Below, one piece after another: positions 60,776 to 64,000 of a DNA stretch of 64,000 nucleotides. How positions within the stretch are numbered: the first letter of the stretch is position 1; each line of letters starts with the position of its first letter. The notes beneath the pieces are model-generated. The model did not search any database. It had not been told where the DNA came from and saw only the letters and a list, made by a program, of their open reading frames with translations. The translations under genes and the position numbers were made by a program. Origin of the DNA: Veillonellaceae bacterium (GTDB taxonomy: Bacteria; Bacillota_C; Negativicutes; UBA1444); contig JAAZNU010000003.1 in NCBI GenBank assembly GCA_012798135.1, positions 9,856-73,855 on the forward strand. Reading direction: 5' to 3'.

Positions 60776-62164
60776 CTATTCGCAACAAACCTGCAGCGCC
60801 AGCGACGCCAACTGAGCCAGTTGGTTGAGATACTGGAGCTCCTGACGGTCAAATTCCCGGTACATCCGGGTATCCGCCAAGCCGATGACACCGACGACCT
60901 CGCCTGCGGAAGCCACCAACGGAAAGCCGGCCACGGCGAAGAAAAATCGGGATGACGAAAATCCCAAATGATCCGGCCAAGCCGTATAATCATCGATCAC
61001 TACCGGCGCACCGGTCTCCCAGACCTTACCCACCAATCCCTGTCCCTTGTGCAGCGGTGTCCAGTCCTTGCCCGCCTCGTAGCCGGCCAGCAGGTGCGGC
61101 GCAATGCTGCTACCGTCCGCCGCGACTAACCACAGAAACCCACAGGGCGCCGTAGCCAGTTCCAGGCACCGATTCAGCAACGCCCGCAACAAATCGTCCC
61201 GCCGCCGTTGCCGTAGCAAATCCTGCGTTGTTTCCTGCATGACCTTCAGAAACTTATTTTCCCGCTGCCCGGTCAAATCGCGGAACAAAATAAAGATAAT
61301 CATCTGTTCAATATCACGAATCAGTTGCAGTCGCAGTTCCACTTCCACTGTTTCACCGTCGGCGCGGCGCGCCGTGATTACCAGCGGCGGTAATATTTTG
61401 CGTTCCAGCAGGGCTTCCTTGCAAACATGATCCACGGTATCCTGATCATAGGGAGCCAAGTCGTATAGTGTCAAATTCAGGGCTTGACGCAACGGATAGC
61501 CGAACAATTGCAGGAAGCTGCGATTCACTTCCAACAACTTCAGAGTATCCGGGTCTGCACTGCACATCGGCGTGGCCGATTCGGCCAACACCGTCCGATA
61601 GCGCACCTCGTTTCGTTTCATGGTCGCCTCGATTTCCTTGCGACGGGCGATTTCGGCGTTGGCGGTGTCAAGAATTCGGGCGTTTTCGATGGCCAGCGAA
61701 GCAAAGTTTGCCAGTTGTTCGGCGCCGTCGATTTCCAGAGCCGTATATTTTTTTTCACCGGCTGTATGGGCCAATATGAGCGCACCCCAAACCGCACCGT
61801 TGACGAACAGGGGCGCTCCCATCGCCGCCCGCATCGATCCCCAGTAAGGTTCCGGCAGGCGATGCCTGTAATTCAGATAGTCCTCTGTCACCACAACCCG
61901 GCCGGTCGCCCAAGCCTGACCGCTGACACCCTCGCCGCGGCGGATGAAATAATCCTCCGGCAGCGTGCGGATGGTTCCCCGGTAATAGGCTACCCTCATG
62001 ACATCGCCAGTCTCGTCCCGCAGCGCCATGTACGCCACATCGGCGTCCACGAATTCCTGGGCCCGACGAAGAATGTCCGGCAATAATTCCGGCAAGCTGC
62101 GATGTCGGATCAATTCCAGGGATGTATCCCGCAGTAAAGTATAAAGAGGGTCAGATACCGCCAT
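60776..62164 (-). CDS. GAF-PAS-GAF sensory protein without output domain
   Basis: The 462-residue soluble protein has a first GAF domain (about residues 15-160, AYMALRDETGDVMRVAYYRG, GEGVSGQAWATGRVVV), a PAS domain (about 185-300) and a second GAF domain (about 320-460). It ends soon after the last GAF helix, with no kinase, GGDEF, EAL or HD-GYP domain. Its PAS-GAF half is a paralogue of the N-terminal half of the next gene product. It may act as a partner or sensor for the HD-GYP protein, or be a split relic of a duplicated gene. Confidence 0.85.
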   Translation of the reverse strand: MAVSDPLYTLLRDTSLELIRHRSLPELLPDILRRAQEFVDADVAYMALRDETGDVMRVAYYRGTIRTLPEDYFIRRGEGVSGQAWATGRVVVTEDYLNYRHRLPEPYWGSMRAAMGAPLFVNGAVWGALILAHTAGEKKYTALEIDGAEQLANFASLAIENARILDTANAEIARRKEIEATMKRNEVRYRTVLAESATPMCSADPDTLKLLEVNRSFLQLFGYPLRQALNLTLYDLAPYDQDTVDHVCKEALLERKILPPLVITARRADGETVEVELRLQLIRDIEQMIIFILFRDLTGQRENKFLKVMQETTQDLLRQRRRDDLLRALLNRCLELATAPCGFLWLVAADGSSIAPHLLAGYEAGKDWTPLHKGQGLVGKVWETGAPVVIDDYTAWPDHLGFSSSRFFFAVAGFPLVASAGEVVGVIGLADTRMYREFDRQELQYLNQLAQLASLALQVCCE

Positions 62165-62205
62165 AACGAATCCTCCTGACCGCGTAATAACGAACAGTCA
62201 TTTCA

Positions 62206-63177
62206 TTATTGCAGCTGCACATCAATCCGGCGGACCTGTACGCCGTCCGGCAGCAATTCCGCGCTATCCGACCGCACCTTGCGGTCGCCGTAATACTCCC
62301 GGGGCAGTTCCCGGGTCGCCCTGAGCACCAGATGAACGCCCGGCATCGACGACATCACGCCGCCATCCCATTTTCCCGTAACGATGCCGCCATAATCCCA
62401 ATCAAAGCCATAGAAGGAAAATGGCCGGCCGTTGATTTCATTCAGGGTTGCCAAATCCGTGCCGATACGAATCCCGTATGCGGTCCGCCATTCCGCCCCT
62501 TCTTTCCGAATCGAAACCGAAGCCGGCGACGAGCCGTATTTATTGTTACGCCAAAACACGATCAATTCGTTGGGAGTCCCGGGAAAAACCACCGTTGTGT
62601 CGAATTTCTCCGCTCCTTCCGCGCCGTAGACTGTTCGCCGTTCCAGATTGCCTGCGCCAAAATATTTTTCCAAATCAGCCAGCGTACTGTAGGTCTGGAT
62701 CGGTCCGACCCGCAGATACGGCAGGCAGGCCCAGTCATTGACCCCTTCCACCGGCGCCTGATAGATGTATTGTTTCCAGTCGGCCAGCGAGATATAAGAA
62801 TTACCGGTCAAATAATTGGCCCAAAGTATCTCATTCCGATCCTTATGAACTAAAAAGGTCGCCCAGCGCGACCGATGGCCGGAGGCACCGTCCTGAATCA
62901 GGAAGCCAACATATACCTGGTAAAAATCGCGCTCCGCCCGATTTTCCGCCTGCGGGTCCGGCTTGGCCTCCACGGACAGCACCAACCGATGTTGGGGATT
63001 CTTGCGCGCCATCTCGCCAATCTCCGGCGTCTGTGACGTCAGATACTCCAAAATCCGGTCGGTTGCCGGGTCAGCCGTTGCTGCCGCTGCCCGGACCGTA
63101 TCCGGCTGATTGCCCATCACCAAAATCAGTAACAGAATCAGAAATCCCGTGGTCCAACGCGGTCGTTTGTGCAACAA
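62206..63177 (-). CDS. Exported protein of unknown function
   Basis: The 323-residue protein has a strong signal peptide (TTGFLILLLILVMGNQPDTVRA). The mature part is a mixed alpha/beta protein without cysteines other than one in DWACLPYLRV. No family recognised; conserved-looking stretches are GYFD-like FSFYGFDWDYGG and WRTAYGIRIGTDLATLNEING. The start used is TTG 63177 behind AGAGGGCGG. It lies inside the end of the diguanylate cyclase gene (107-base overlap), so a later start such as the ATG at residue 21 cannot be excluded, though it would break the signal peptide. Confidence 0.65.
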   Translation of the reverse strand: MLHKRPRWTTGFLILLLILVMGNQPDTVRAAAATADPATDRILEYLTSQTPEIGEMARKNPQHRLVLSVEAKPDPQAENRAERDFYQVYVGFLIQDGASGHRSRWATFLVHKDRNEILWANYLTGNSYISLADWKQYIYQAPVEGVNDWACLPYLRVGPIQTYSTLADLEKYFGAGNLERRTVYGAEGAEKFDTTVVFPGTPNELIVFWRNNKYGSSPASVSIRKEGAEWRTAYGIRIGTDLATLNEINGRPFSFYGFDWDYGGIVTGKWDGGVMSSMPGVHLVLRATRELPREYYGDRKVRSDSAELLPDGVQVRRIDVQLQ

Positions 63178-63904
63178 TATTTCCGCCCTCTTTCAATTCT
63201 TCGCCGGCCATCGCCAATCGGTTTCGTCCCAGCTTTTTCGCCATATATAACGCTCCGTCGGCGCGACCGAACAGGCCGTCGAACGACGCATCCCGCCCAG
63301 ACGCGGCGGCAAGGCCGATACTGACCGTAAAGTGTTCGCCGGGTTCGCCGCCAGGAATGGGAAGCTGGGCAACCCCAAGTCGGATTCTATCTCCTATCGC
63401 CGCCGCTTGCGCGATAGTGGCGTCACGCAACAGCACGGCGAATTCTTCGCCACCCACCCGGCCGAACAGGTCCTCCTGGCGAATTTGCGCGGCGACAAAC
63501 TTTGCAAACCGGATCAGCGCAGCATCGCCGACGCCATGGCCATACTTGTCGTTAATCCGCTTGAAATGATCCAGATCCAGCATCAACAGCACCAGCGGTT
63601 GCTCAGACCGTTGAAAATGGGCAAATTCCGCTTCCGCCTGCCGATAAAAATGACGGCGGTTGGCAATGCCCGTCAGGTCGTCTTCCATCGCCAATTGCGC
63701 GATCTTGGCCTGCGCCGCCTGCTCCGCCAGATGGCTCTGAAACTCCTTGCGTCGCGCGCCAAACAACCGGGCGGAAATCAACAATCCCAAGAAATTGACC
63801 AACCCGTAGGAAACGAGCGTAACCAAAATGATTCCCGGATTCAGAACCGTTTTTATAAATATACCTGAATCCGTGACAGACGAGACGCTATCAAAGAAAC
63901 CCAT
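63071..63904 (-). CDS. Membrane-anchored diguanylate cyclase (GGDEF)
   Basis: The 277-residue protein has one N-terminal membrane helix (IILVTLVSYGLVNFLGLLIS), a short coiled linker (residues 52-70) and a GGDEF domain (about 72-235). It shows DDLTGIANRRHFY, the metal-binding LMLDLDHFKRINDKYGH, the active-site GGEEF and an inhibitory site RQED exactly five residues before it. It should make cyclic-di-GMP from GTP with product feedback inhibition. The 40-residue tail after the domain overlaps the next gene. Nothing recognisable lies in the 96 bases upstream to the window end. Confidence 0.9.
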   Translation of the reverse strand: MGFFDSVSSVTDSGIFIKTVLNPGIILVTLVSYGLVNFLGLLISARLFGARRKEFQSHLAEQAAQAKIAQLAMEDDLTGIANRRHFYRQAEAEFAHFQRSEQPLVLLMLDLDHFKRINDKYGHGVGDAALIRFAKFVAAQIRQEDLFGRVGGEEFAVLLRDATIAQAAAIGDRIRLGVAQLPIPGGEPGEHFTVSIGLAAASGRDASFDGLFGRADGALYMAKKLGRNRLAMAGEELKEGGNIVAQTTALDHGISDSVTDFGDGQSAGYGPGSGSNG

Positions 63905-64000
63905 GATTTGAGCGTTGCAAACATTCTTCTCTGTCTACGGCATTGCTTCTCTGATGGCGTTTCGAGGCAGTATTTCTCAGAGCAGAGGTTTTCTGTCCGA

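Overview
The window looks like a chromosome segment from a diderm Firmicute, most probably Negativicutes (Sporomusa/Pelosinus-like). Two TonB-dependent outer-membrane receptors and a TonB-ExbB-ExbD motor require an outer membrane. The strong GGAGG-type ribosome binding sites, frequent TTG/GTG starts, ECF transporters, carboxynorspermidine polyamine route and leader-terminator attenuators are Firmicutes-like. An anaerobic ribonucleotide reductase, radical-SAM and corrinoid genes suggest an anaerobe. The taxonomic placement is inference. Almost everything is on the minus strand; the clear plus-strand genes are nspC, the carboxynorspermidine synthase gene and nrdD.

Layout, left to right. 1-526: 3'-truncated secreted protein. 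620-1438: a weak small ORF and a membrane protein. 1543-9754: complete kdpFABC(D)(E) potassium system with a small XRE-type regulator inserted between kdpB and kdpC. 9919-18926: an uptake island of two units, (ECF S-component, TonB receptor, methyltransferase) and (solute-binding lipoprotein, FmdE-like protein, two permeases, double ATPase). Each unit is preceded by near-identical DNA holding a promoter, two small hairpins and an attenuator. 19182-21640: a GYF/zinc-ribbon membrane protein, a CxxC protein behind a class I cyclic-di-GMP riboswitch, and a 106-residue orphan behind a cobalamin riboswitch.

21753-44750: a very long operon headed by a second cobalamin riboswitch. From promoter onward it encodes a BtuB-like receptor, ExbB, ExbD, TonB, an S-component fused to a periplasmic domain, double EcfA, EcfT, a beta-propeller, CobN, a B12-domain/DUF2284-like fusion, a radical SAM/SPASM protein, ChlI- and ChlD-like AAA+ subunits, an ABC exporter with an HlyD-type adaptor, and a TIM-barrel protein. 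Together these would carry a corrinoid, cobalt or another tetrapyrrole from the outer membrane to the cytoplasm and supply a complete ATP-dependent class I chelatase.

44870-47110: three secreted proteins (PDZ, adhesin-like, SYLF). 47263-64000: chemoreceptors, polyamine synthesis, nrdD with tandem NrdR boxes, an acyl-CoA synthetase, and a signalling cluster with HD-GYP, GAF/PAS and GGDEF proteins. An MCP gene and the HD-GYP gene share a conserved leader whose possible pseudoknot competes with a terminator. This leader and the duplicated uptake-island leader are the best candidates for undescribed regulatory RNAs. I saw no tRNA, rRNA, CRISPR array or insertion sequence.
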